A DNA stretch of 64,000 nucleotides, from NCBI RefSeq assembly GCF_001730235.1, contig NZ_MIJF01000024.1, positions 62,001 through 126,000 on the forward strand. Direction: 5' to 3'. Positions 25,911-34,571 of the stretch are shown in pieces (the first letter of the stretch is position 1; each line of letters opens with the position of its first letter). Under the pieces are notes generated by a model. That model was not told where the DNA came from. It made no database searches and saw only the letters and a list, made by a program, of their open reading frames with translations. The stretch comes from Vulcanibacillus modesticaldus. Lineage in GTDB: Bacteria > Bacillota > Bacilli > Tepidibacillales > Tepidibacillaceae. The position numbers and the translations under genes were made by a program.

Positions 25911-26781
25911 TATGTTCCAATAACCATTGATAACCTTTTTCTTTTACATGATCATAAACAGTCTTTATCGGCACTTGATATTTTCTCGCTACCATTAAAC
26001 ATTGATCATACTCGGGGGACAACTGAAGAATTTCTCCTTGATGTCTCCCGATTTTTATTTGCATTGGTCCCCATCTTGTTTCTACAGTAATAAACTCTCT
26101 TTCAAGCCGATGTACCACATATGGAGTAAAGCGAACGCCAAACGTTGTTGTTTCCTTGAATAAAAACGATATAACCAAATCTTTTATTTCTTCTTGGCAA
26201 AGAATATTTAAAACCTGACCTGGTCTGTTTTTCTTCATTATAACCTGAGCTATGTATACATCATTTACCCCAATCTCTAATAATCTTTCAAAAATATACC
26301 CATAAAACTCAGGATTCATATCATCTAAAGAAATTTCAATTTTTACCATCTTATGATCAAGGTGTTCAAAAGAATTTCTTCCTTTAATAAAATCTTGCTC
26401 AGATGATTTTTCAAAAATCCAGAATTCGATTCCATCCCCTACGATTTTTTCAGAAAAGTAAACAGGATGGCATTCTAACGCTTCAAAAATCAGGTTTTCT
26501 CTTAACCATTTAACCGTTTCTTCAGTAAAACCGGGATCAATATTGTTATTTATTTTTAATGGAATTCCATGTAGTAATGATTCAGAAATCCGACTTAAAT
26601 CTTGGGGATTAAGATATAAAAATGGCAAATATACCTTCTCTATTCCTAATCTCCTAAAAACTTCAGTTATCGAAGTCGTCAAATAATTATCATCAATTTC
26701 ATCATCAAATTGTGAATATAGCAAATTGTGAACATCTTCAGGAGAAAAGACTCGATCATATAACATCAAGGCGATTTTCAT
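25894..26781 (-). CDS. LarC2-domain protein with extra N-terminal region
   Basis: Protein of 295 aa. Residues from about 145 onward are a complete LarC C-terminal domain: MVKIEISLDDMNPEFYGYIFE, MKKNRPGQVLNILC, FKETTTFGVRF, ETRWGPMQIKIG and the final YDHVKEKGY. The first about 140 residues (MKIALMLYDRVFSPEDVHNLLYS...) are not a domain I recognise. Normally LarC2 is fused to, or frameshifted onto, LarC1 on the same strand. Here the gene is convergent with larC1 and 12 nt downstream of an EAL gene. It may complete LarC in trans or have a separate job. Confidence 0.82.
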   Translation of the reverse strand: MKIALMLYDRVFSPEDVHNLLYSQFDDEIDDNYLTTSITEVFRRLGIEKVYLPFLYLNPQDLSRISESLLHGIPLKINNNIDPGFTEETVKWLRENLIFEALECHPVYFSEKIVGDGIEFWIFEKSSEQDFIKGRNSFEHLDHKMVKIEISLDDMNPEFYGYIFERLLEIGVNDVYIAQVIMKKNRPGQVLNILCQEEIKDLVISFLFKETTTFGVRFTPYVVHRLEREFITVETRWGPMQIKIGRHQGEILQLSPEYDQCLMVARKYQVPIKTVYDHVKEKGYQWLLEHNKEAD

Positions 26782-26792
26782 CTCAATAACTC

Positions 26793-27596
26793 CTATGATG
26801 CCAATTCGATATAATATTTTGGTTTTTCAATATAATAACCTTGCCCAAAGGGAACTCCTAACTGTGTTAATACTTCAAATTCTTCGCTCTGTTCAATCCC
26901 CTCGGCAATCAATAACGATTTTGACTTTTTAGCAAATTCTACCAATGTTTCTACAAGAAGCAATTTATAATCAATTTTATGAATGTCGTGTACCAACGAC
27001 ATATCCAATTTGATAAAATCTGGTTTTAATTCTGCAATGGTCTGTAAGCTTGAATAACCCGCTCCTAGGTCATCTACTGCAACTTTAAAGCCCTCTTCAC
27101 GATATTGGTCTAAAACTTTATTAAATAAGTTAAAATCCTTTATCGCTTCTCGCTCAGTAATCTCTAAGACAAGATTGGATTTATCAATCCGAAGCTTATT
27201 AATTATTTTTGCAAAGGGATCATTTTCCTTTGACACTTCCAATAGCACATTAGAATTCACATTCAAAAATAACAGCTGGTTATTTAAGCTATTAGCAATT
27301 CTAATTACCGACAGTTCTCTACATTTAAGATCAAGATCATATATCAATCCTTGTTTTTCAGCAAATGAAAATAATTCAGAAGCATTGTTAAAAGCCGCAC
27401 CCAATTCAGGTCTATTTAATGCCTCATATCCTAAAATATTTCCTGTACCTAAATCCATAATAGGCTGATAATAGGTTTTCAAATTTTCATTGCGTACTAA
27501 AAAATTAATAGCACTAATTTTTCGCTCAATTTCAAAATCTGGATACTCCCGAAATGCCTTTAGGGCGTATTTTATTTTCTTAAAAAAAATATCCAT
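26793..27596 (-). CDS. EAL-domain cyclic-di-GMP phosphodiesterase
   Basis: Protein of 267 aa that is essentially a stand-alone EAL domain after a 35-residue helical N-terminus, with no sensor domain or membrane segment. Catalytic residues look complete: EAL with R62 (GYEALNRP), the Asn of FLNVNSN, E in LVLEITERE, the DD of AVDDLGAGYSS, K in FIKLDMSLV, E in LIAEGIE and GQGYYIEKP. It should hydrolyse c-di-GMP to pGpG in the cytoplasm. It is the first gene of a unit with the LarC2-domain protein, an odd pairing. Confidence 0.9.
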   Translation of the reverse strand: MDIFFKKIKYALKAFREYPDFEIERKISAINFLVRNENLKTYYQPIMDLGTGNILGYEALNRPELGAAFNNASELFSFAEKQGLIYDLDLKCRELSVIRIANSLNNQLLFLNVNSNVLLEVSKENDPFAKIINKLRIDKSNLVLEITEREAIKDFNLFNKVLDQYREEGFKVAVDDLGAGYSSLQTIAELKPDFIKLDMSLVHDIHKIDYKLLLVETLVEFAKKSKSLLIAEGIEQSEEFEVLTQLGVPFGQGYYIEKPKYYIELAS

Positions 27597-27741
27597 GTAA
27601 TCACCTATACTTTTTGTAAATGTTTATTTATATTTTATGATTATAATTTTTATCGGTCAATATTACCAATGGACTAAATACATAATAAAGGTTCAATTTT
27701 CTTAGAATATTAACAAAATCAACTGTTTGGAGTTTGATAAA

Positions 27742-28737
27742 ATGAGACAAATCAAAAATTTTTTTACTATCTTGTTAATATTAACAATTATCATTTCTTT
27801 CCCACTGCTAAACGTCAATGCGAGAGAAGGAGAACAACAAAATATTTATAGAATCAGAATGGGATTATTTAAGAATATTGAGACCATTTATCAAATTCCT
27901 TGGTATTATCTTGCAGCTATCGACCAATTTGAACGAAGTATTCAACCAGTTAGAAAAGACATACCCGAAAAAAAAGGTTTGATCGCCATCTATTTTACAA
28001 AGGAAAAATGGGCTGGTTTGCTACATCCTGACCCAGATGACCAGAATCCAGGTCGTATTCAATTTTTTAATGGATTTGGTGTCGATGGAAATGGAGATGG
28101 TAAAGCAAATCGTGACGATGACTTAGATGTACTCGTTGCTTTTTCAAACTTTCTCTTACGTTACGGTACTACAGAACAGGCAATTATTAATGGCCTAAAG
28201 GAGTATTATAATGAGCAGTCAGCTAAGATTATCCTAGAAATGGCAGCAATTTATAAAAATTATAACAGATTAGATCTGACCGGTCGTGTTTTTCCGATTC
28301 CAAGATGGTTTAATTATTCTTACCAAAGCACCTGGGGAGATACTAGGGGATGGGGCGGAATTAGAATACATGAAGGAACAGATATTTTCTCATCCTATGG
28401 CACTCCTGTTAGAAGTGTATCTCATGGTTATGTAGAAGTTCTCGGATGGAACAAGTATGGTGGCTGGAGAGTAGGTATAAGAGGATTAAATAACATTTAC
28501 TATTATTACGCCCACTTGTCTAGTTTTAAAAAAGGGCTAAAGGTAGGAGATATCGTCAAACCTGGGGATATTATCGGTTATGTAGGAAGTTCTGGCTATG
28601 GTCCTCCAGGCACTCAAGGAAAATTTCCTCCACATTTACATTTCGGAATGTATAAATATAATGGTCGTTATGAGTGGTCGTTTGATCCTACACCTTATCT
28701 AAGGTTATGGGAGAAAAACCAATATAGTAAAAGATGA
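27742..28737 (+). CDS. M23 peptidase with an N-terminal transglycosylase-like region
   Basis: Secreted cell-wall enzyme. ATG 27742 is chosen, with TGGAG at 27728-27732; the signal peptide ends near VNA. The middle region (IPWYYLAAIDQFERS, then GFGVDGNGDGKANRDDDLDVLVA) resembles lytic-transglycosylase-like domains and includes a calcium-loop-like DGNGDGKANRDD. The C-terminal LytM/M23 domain has the zinc motifs HEGTD and HLHFG, with a GYVGSSGYG loop. The two parts could act on glycan and peptide, but transglycosylase activity is uncertain. Mature length is about 305 aa. Confidence 0.85.
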   Translation: MRQIKNFFTILLILTIIISFPLLNVNAREGEQQNIYRIRMGLFKNIETIYQIPWYYLAAIDQFERSIQPVRKDIPEKKGLIAIYFTKEKWAGLLHPDPDDQNPGRIQFFNGFGVDGNGDGKANRDDDLDVLVAFSNFLLRYGTTEQAIINGLKEYYNEQSAKIILEMAAIYKNYNRLDLTGRVFPIPRWFNYSYQSTWGDTRGWGGIRIHEGTDIFSSYGTPVRSVSHGYVEVLGWNKYGGWRVGIRGLNNIYYYYAHLSSFKKGLKVGDIVKPGDIIGYVGSSGYGPPGTQGKFPPHLHFGMYKYNGRYEWSFDPTPYLRLWEKNQYSKR

Positions 28738-28761
28738 GGGCTAAATTGCCCTCATCTTTTA
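28731..28761 (+). terminator. Terminator of the M23 peptidase gene
   Basis: AAGATGAGGGC / GCCCTCATCTT (28731-28741 and 28748-28758) with a short T-run. Confidence 0.85.
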
Positions 28762-28783
28762 TAAACATATGCTTTTACACTAT

Positions 28784-28912
28784 CTACGCCTCTAAACTAC
28801 TACTCGAAGAGCTTCCCTTACCTCTCTTTTGAGCAATGCTCACACAAACAGCGAATCCTCCCCAAAGCACACCCAAACCAAACAACATCATTACGATTGC
28901 GCTTCCATTCAT
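28784..28912 (-). CDS. MetS-like small subunit of the NSS transporter
   Basis: Short gene of 42 codons starting ATG 28912, overlapping the transporter stop as ATGA, so it is translationally coupled. One membrane helix (AIVMMLFGLGVLWGGFAVCV) is followed by a basic-Ser tail (QKRGKGSSSSSSLEA). Size, helix and position match the methionine/alanine NSS importer small subunit (MetS of the MetPS type). It probably stabilises or activates the transporter. Too short to be noticed by length filters. Confidence 0.83.
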   Translation of the reverse strand: MNGSAIVMMLFGLGVLWGGFAVCVSIAQKRGKGSSSSSSLEA

Positions 28913-30416
28913 GCTGCTTCGTCCTCCTTTTCTAACTTATAAAACTCAGCATTTTCGCTTTTAACACTTTGGAGATAGAATCCTATTACTAACGCTAAAA
29001 TAGCAACTGCCCATCCTATTGCTATCAAACCATCGGAGTATCCACCATAGTTTTCAGATACTTCTGTAGAAATCTGCTTTATCGCCATATATCCTAAAAC
29101 GGATGGTGTGATAACGATCAGGAAGAAATTCCACCAAGTACCAATTCGGAAATCTGATAGTTTATTATTATATTCTCTTAACTTGCTAGTATTATTTAAT
29201 ACCCAACCGATGATTACTGCCTCTAGTAAGCCGACTAAGGCAATACCGAAATTATTAATAAAATGGTCAACAACATCTAATAGATATAGACCTGAACCTG
29301 TAGCAAATAATAGACTAAGAACAGCCGCTACTCCTACAGACCAATTAACAGCTTTCTTACGTTCAAGATTAAATTTATCAGCTGTAGCAGCGATAAATGT
29401 TTCCACGATAGAAATCAATGAAGATAAACCAGCGAATACAAGTGATAAGAAGAAAAGAACACCTATAACATTACCTAATGGCATTTCGTTTAAGATTTGA
29501 GGAAAGACAGCAAACGCAAGTCCTACTCCACCAGCAGCAACCTCATCAACTGATACGCCTTGTTGTGCTGCCATAAATCCTAAAGCACTAAATACTGCAA
29601 TTCCTGCTAACATACTAAAACCACTATTAGCAAAGGCTGTTATGAAAGCATTATTATTGATATCTGATTTTTCAGGAAGATAACTTGAATAAGTAATCAT
29701 GATTGCAAAAGCTACACTTAAACTAAAGAAAATCTGCCCATATGCAGCTAACCATGTACTTGCATTTGCAATGCCACTCCAATCAGGAGTAAATAATGCA
29801 TTCAATCCATCAACAGCTCCATCTAGTGTTATTCCACGAATTGCCATAACGATAATTAAAATGAATAAAGCAGGCATAAATATTTTATTAGCCTTCTCAA
29901 TTCCTTCTTTAACTCCTCTAACTAATACAGCATAAACTATCGCCCATACGATCAACAATGGAAGTACTACTTTCCATTGTAAGCCTCCTAACCAAGATGC
30001 ATTCCAAGTATCGGATAGCCCTAAATACTTATTAAATAAAAAGTCTCCTGTATCAGTACCCCAACTTTGAGGAATCGCAAAATAAGTATAAGCTAAAGAC
30101 CAACCGATAATCACTGAGTAATAAGTCGTTATCACGAAAGAAATCGCAACCTGCCACCAACCAAACCATTCGTACTTCCCTAACTTACTAAAAGTTAATG
30201 GAGCCGAACCTTTTAACTTATGTCCTAACGAAAACTCCAGAATTAAGATCGGAATACCAGCTGTAAATAATGCAAAGAAATAAGGAATTAAAAATGCGCC
30301 ACCACCATTTCAAATGCAACATAGGGAAATCTCCAAATATTTCCCAATCCAATGGCAGAACCTACTGCTGCAAGAATAAATCCTGCCCTTGATTGCCACT
30401 GATCCTTCTTCTCCAT
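28909..30416 (-). pseudogene. Sodium:amino-acid symporter (NSS/SNF family), frameshifted
   Basis: The full gene runs from ATG 30416 (GAGGAGGT upstream) to 28909, about 502 codons with the one lost base restored. The first 36 codons read [33 protein letters not shown], the conserved Na+-site start of NSS carriers. At 30308-30311 one A is missing in the run that should give GAA-AAT, so the frame breaks before [11 protein letters not shown]. The rest is an intact frame in the other phase. Downstream product alone would lack helices 1-2. Substrate is probably Met/Ala-type neutral amino acids given the MetS partner. Either a real mutation or a sequencing error in a homopolymer. Confidence 0.88.
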
Positions 30417-30526
30417 CCGAGTACCTCCTCGTTTTATATTTTAAATTTACTTTATATTAATAATATTAACTTATCTTATGGACAAATAAAAGATTAAAAA
30501 TAAAAAAAATTCTTACAATTTTCACC

Positions 30527-30553
30527 AAAAATATAAGGAGCAACCGCTCCTTA
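30527..30553 (-). terminator. Terminator of argS
   Basis: AAGGAGC-AACC-GCTCCTT (30535-30552), followed on the minus strand by a T-rich stretch (ATATTTTT). Confidence 0.7.
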
Positions 30554-30594
30554 ATCACAAAGTCAATCAAATATAAATCGATTCAATAAAAAAT

Positions 30595-32283
30595 TTAGAT
30601 AGCCTCAGGTGCATTAATCCCTAATATACCTAAACCATGTTGTAATACATAAGATGTTGCTAATGAGAGAGCTAACTTGGCCTTTTGCTCATCGATATTT
30701 TCAGTAATGATTCTTTCTTGATGATAGAAGCGGTTAAACTGGGCACTAATATCAAGTAGGTATCTAGCTACAACTGATGGCTCTGCACGGTCAGCCGCTT
30801 TTAAAAGTACATCTGGATACTGTCCTAACATATGGATGAGCTCCCATGCAGTATCTCCGGCTATGAATTGCCCATCAAATTCTGTTAATTTTTCTGTTGT
30901 TAAAGTTGATTTCCTTATTAAACTCTGTGTTCTAGCGTTGGTATATTGAACATAAGGTCCTGTTTCACCTTCAAAGTTTAATGCTTCTTCCCAAGAAAAG
31001 TTTACTTCATGCATTCTATGATTCTTTAAGTCATTAAAAATAACCGCTCCCACACCAATGGCTTCGGCAACTTCTTTTCTATTTTCTAAATTAGGATTTT
31101 TTTCCTCGATTATTCTGTCCGCCATTTCGATACTTTTTTGTAAAACTTCTTCTAATAATACTATCGTTCCTTTTCTAGTGGACATTTTTTTATTCTCAAA
31201 TAACATTAGGCCAAAAGGCACATGGACCATTTGTTCAGCCCAATCATAGTCCATCTTCTTAAGGACAGCAAAGACTTGTTCAAAGTGTAATTTTTGTTCA
31301 TTTCCTACAACATAGAACATCTTTTCAAAATCGAACCTGTCTTTACGATACAATGCCGCTGCCAAATCACGGGTTGCATAGATTGATGACCCATCTTTCT
31401 TTTTAATAATTGCTGGTGGCATATCAAGATCAGATAGATCAACTACCAACGCTCCTTCACTTTCTTTAAGTAATCCTTTCTCGGTTAACTCTTTGACCAC
31501 CCGTTCCATTTTGTCATTATAAAAACTTTCACCCATATAATGATCAAATTTAACTCCCAGAAGTTGATAAATTTTTTCAAATTCTTTTATACTTTCATCA
31601 ACAAACCATTTCCATAAACGAACAGCTTCTTCATCGCCATCTTCGAGTTTTTTAAACCAAACCCTAGCCTCATCTTCTAATTCTGGATGTTTTTCTGCTT
31701 CTTCATGAAATTTAACGTAGATTCTAACTAATTCTTTAATAGGATTCTTCTTTATCTCTTCATCATTTCCCCACTTCTTATAAGCCACTATTTCTTTACC
31801 AAATTGAGTACCCCAATCACCAAGATGATTAATGCCTACAACATCGTATCCTAAAGCCTTATGTAGATTAACAATTGCATTTCCAATCATCGTAGAACGT
31901 AAATGGGGTAAACTAAATGGCTTAGCGATATTAGGGGAGGAAAAATCAACGACTATTGTTTTATTGTTTCCTAAATCATTTTCTCCATATTTTCCAGCCT
32001 TCTCTAATATCTTCTTAACTAAGTTAGCCGCATATCTATCCCTTCGAAAATAGAAATTTAAGTATGGGCCAATGGCTTTTGCCTCAACCAATTCATCATT
32101 TACACTTTCTGCAAGTTCATTTGCAATCAAGTTAGGAGCCTTTTTATAAGTTTTAGCTAACGTAAAACAAGGAAAAGCTACATCGCCCATGCTTCGATTT
32201 GGCGGAGTTTCTAATAAAGACAATATCTCCTCTTCTGACATTTCTAAATAACGCATTAAAACATTAGCAACATACTTCTTCAT
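30595..32283 (-). CDS. argS: Arginyl-tRNA synthetase
   Basis: Class I synthetase charging tRNA-Arg. Start taken at ATG 32283 (MKKYVANVL), with GGTGAT upstream; the longer frame begins inside the ribosome site. About 562 aa. Visible are the N-terminal tRNA D-loop domain, the HIGH-like region SSPNIAKPFSLPHLRST, INHLGDWGTQFGK, FGLMLFENKKMSTRKGTIV (KMSK-like) and the anticodon domain ending LGILGINAPEAI. Expression is controlled by the T-box directly upstream. Confidence 0.95.
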   Translation of the reverse strand: MKKYVANVLMRYLEMSEEEILSLLETPPNRSMGDVAFPCFTLAKTYKKAPNLIANELAESVNDELVEAKAIGPYLNFYFRRDRYAANLVKKILEKAGKYGENDLGNNKTIVVDFSSPNIAKPFSLPHLRSTMIGNAIVNLHKALGYDVVGINHLGDWGTQFGKEIVAYKKWGNDEEIKKNPIKELVRIYVKFHEEAEKHPELEDEARVWFKKLEDGDEEAVRLWKWFVDESIKEFEKIYQLLGVKFDHYMGESFYNDKMERVVKELTEKGLLKESEGALVVDLSDLDMPPAIIKKKDGSSIYATRDLAAALYRKDRFDFEKMFYVVGNEQKLHFEQVFAVLKKMDYDWAEQMVHVPFGLMLFENKKMSTRKGTIVLLEEVLQKSIEMADRIIEEKNPNLENRKEVAEAIGVGAVIFNDLKNHRMHEVNFSWEEALNFEGETGPYVQYTNARTQSLIRKSTLTTEKLTEFDGQFIAGDTAWELIHMLGQYPDVLLKAADRAEPSVVARYLLDISAQFNRFYHQERIITENIDEQKAKLALSLATSYVLQHGLGILGINAPEAI

Positions 32284-32316
32284 TTTGACTACAATCACCC
32301 CTAATCAAAAGTTAAA

Positions 32317-32602
32317 ACCTCCCATCTCAAAGAGACGAGAGGTTACTATCTCGCGGTACCACCCTTTTTGATTCATCTAACTGCAAAGCATATCCAAGGA
32401 ATCATAACACAACACCTAACATTGGATTGCTAACACAGCCAATGAATCCACTTTTAGTGATAACGGATCTCATCCGATTTAGCCTACTACTAGTTCAGCT
32501 AAACGTTTCAAAGGTGCGCTTCATTAAAGTTCCAAGTATCGGCTCCCACCATCCCGACTCGCTATTACTTTTCCCTTTAATTACTCTCCTTATCATCAAC
32601 AT
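32317..32602 (-). promoter_or_regulatory. T-box riboswitch of argS
   Basis: Minus-strand leader with the T-box core GGTGGTACCGCG (32363-32352) that pairs with the tRNA acceptor end. Upstream are stem I elements (GGGATGGTGGGAGCC, near 32560-32540) and the conserved GAGATCCGTTATC. Downstream lies terminator AACCTCTCGTCTC/GAGATGGGAGGTT (32317-32344) with T-rich tail. It should sense uncharged tRNA-Arg, judged from argS; I could not fix the specifier codon securely (a CGC lies in a suitable place). Confidence 0.92.
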
Positions 32603-32606
32603 TACA

Positions 32607-34172
32607 TCATATTGATTTGGGATTATTATACACAACTTTTTCAGTTGAAATCAAGGACTCTTTATTAGATTTTCTCTGTCTTATATAAATCAAAATTGCA
32701 ATTAAAAGAATTAAGGATAATCCTAAAGAAAGTAATACTTGTCCTGTAAATCCTAATAGTAAATATCCAAACAATGATACTATTGCAACAGTTGTAGCAT
32801 AAGGCAATTGGGTATTTACGTGATCTATATGATTCGCACCAGCGCCTGCTGATGAAAGAATAGTTGTATCAGAGATTGGCGAAGCATGGTCACCAAATAC
32901 AGATCCAGCAAGTACAGCTGCCATAGCAGGAAGTATCATCTCAGGATTTAATTCAAACATAATCTCTGCCCCTAAAGGTAGCATAATGCCAAAAGTTCCC
33001 CACGAAGTGCCTGTGGAAAATGCCATTAATCCAGAAATCACAAATAGTACCGCTGGAATAGTCCAAGTTGGAAAATTAATTCCCATAAGACTTGCCAAAT
33101 ATTCACCTGTTCCCAATTCAGAAATAATTCCACCAATTCCCCAAGCTAAAGCCAAAATTAAAATTGCTGTAAACATTGACTTCATACCATTAATCGTTAC
33201 TGGAATGAATTTATTTAGAGGAACAATTTTTCTCGGCAAATACAGTAGAGCCGTAAAGATTAAAGTTATCATTCCTCCGTATACCAATGAGTTAGCTACG
33301 TCAGTATTTAGGAAGGCTGTCATTAAAGTAGAGCCATCTGTAAAATACCCTCCCGTATATAACATCGTAAAAACAGTTGATACGATCAAAGTAACAATTG
33401 GTAGTAATAAGTCGTAAACCTTCCCATTTCCTAAAACTTCAATTTCTTCTTCTACTTTTCCATTTCCAGCACTTACATTTCCTGTGTTAATTGCTAGTTG
33501 TTCTAAGTCGTCCATAGGACCAAAATCCAATTTTAAGATGATTAATGTAGCAACCATGAACAAAGATAAAATAGCATAAAAATTCATAGGAATCATTTGA
33601 ACATATGCTGATAACGGTTCAATTGTAACTCCGTTTTTTGATAAATTATCACCTATTAATGAAACGATATAAGCTCCCCAACTAGATAAAGGTGCTAAGA
33701 TTACCACAGGAGCAGCAGTGGTATCTAAAATATAAGCAAGTTTTGCCCGGGAAATGTTTTTTCTATCTGTGATTGGACGACTAACATTTCCAACAGTCAA
33801 AGTATTAAAGTAATCATCGATAAAAATAATAAGTCCTGCGATAAAGGTTAACCATTGAGCTCCTTGTCTAGTTTTCACTCTACTTGTTGCCCAGTTACCA
33901 AAGGCACGACTTCCGCCAGAAGCAGCCATCAAAGAAGTTAATCCACCTAAGATAAGTAGGAAAGCCAATATCGGAATATTCCAGGTTGAATCACCAACAT
34001 TTTCAAATAAGGTGGTAAAGGTCTTTTCAAATGCTGTAAACAAATTATAATCACTTAAAATTAAAGCACCAGTAAAGATACCGACTCCTAATGAAAAAAA
34101 CACTTCCTTTGTAACAATTGCCAACACAATAGTCAATAATGGTGGAATAATTGATATCCATCCGTAATCCAT
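32607..34172 (-). CDS. NhaC-family transporter, probable lysine transporter
   Basis: Membrane carrier of 521 aa of the NhaC Na+/H+ antiporter family with about 11-13 helices. Family blocks: FIDDYFNTLTVGNVSRPITDR and FSTGTSWGTFGIMLPLG, DHASPISDTTILSSAGA. The lysine riboswitch directly upstream marks it as one of the NhaC homologues proposed as lysine transporters (LysW type), rather than a pH-homeostasis antiporter. Transport of lysine is inference from the leader. Its 3' end contains the promoter for the argS T-box. Confidence 0.85.
   Translation of the reverse strand: MDYGWISIIPPLLTIVLAIVTKEVFFSLGVGIFTGALILSDYNLFTAFEKTFTTLFENVGDSTWNIPILAFLLILGGLTSLMAASGGSRAFGNWATSRVKTRQGAQWLTFIAGLIIFIDDYFNTLTVGNVSRPITDRKNISRAKLAYILDTTAAPVVILAPLSSWGAYIVSLIGDNLSKNGVTIEPLSAYVQMIPMNFYAILSLFMVATLIILKLDFGPMDDLEQLAINTGNVSAGNGKVEEEIEVLGNGKVYDLLLPIVTLIVSTVFTMLYTGGYFTDGSTLMTAFLNTDVANSLVYGGMITLIFTALLYLPRKIVPLNKFIPVTINGMKSMFTAILILALAWGIGGIISELGTGEYLASLMGINFPTWTIPAVLFVISGLMAFSTGTSWGTFGIMLPLGAEIMFELNPEMILPAMAAVLAGSVFGDHASPISDTTILSSAGAGANHIDHVNTQLPYATTVAIVSLFGYLLLGFTGQVLLSLGLSLILLIAILIYIRQRKSNKESLISTEKVVYNNPKSI
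32625..32654 (-). promoter_or_regulatory. argS T-box promoter inside the NhaC gene end
   Basis: Minus-strand TTGATT (32649-32654), 18-bp spacer, TATAAT (32625-32630). It lies within the last 50 bp of the upstream gene, which leaves almost no intergenic space before the T-box. Confidence 0.6.
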
Positions 34173-34235
34173 AATCTTCTCCTCCTCAATATTTTTCTAA
34201 ATCTACCCCAGAGAAGAAGGCTTGTTATTAAAAAA

Positions 34236-34486
34236 CGCAATAAAAAAACAACAATAGGAAGCATCCCATTGTTGTCGTAATAACAACAATACCCTCTCTT
34301 CCCTATGAGATAGTGCTCCACTAGAAAATGGGAAATTTTCTAGTGACAGTCTTACACCTATTCGATGCAAGCCCAGCCCTTAATAGTGGTTGTATTAAGG
34401 ACTTCGGCGAGATTCCCTTTCCATTCTCTTCATCAAGTACCCTCTCTCGGAAAATGTACTCTTGAATGCTCGCGCCTCTACCTCAT
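34236..34486 (-). promoter_or_regulatory. Lysine riboswitch (L box)
   Basis: P1 helix pairs 34478-34486 with 34305-34313. Minus-strand core motifs are AGAGGCGCGA, GGGAATCTCGCCGAAG, GGGCTGGGCTTGCATCGAA and GTAAGACTGTCAC, the lysine aptamer signature. Downstream is terminator ACAACAAT/ATTGTTGT (34248-34275) with a T-run and a competing GTTGTTATTACGACAAC hairpin. Lysine should turn the transporter off. This accounts for the gene-free stretch 34173-34571. Confidence 0.95.
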
Positions 34487-34525
34487 CCAGTTAGAGATGA
34501 GGTTAATTATTCAGTTACAGGCATA

Positions 34526-34554
34526 ATTATACCAACGTGATCTTGATAATGCAA
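34526..34554 (-). promoter_or_regulatory. Promoter of the lysine-riboswitch transcript
   Basis: Minus-strand TTGCAT (34549-34554), 17-bp spacer, TATAAT (34526-34531), about 40 bp before the aptamer. Confidence 0.7.
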
Positions 34555-34571
34555 CACTTTTTTATTGGAAT

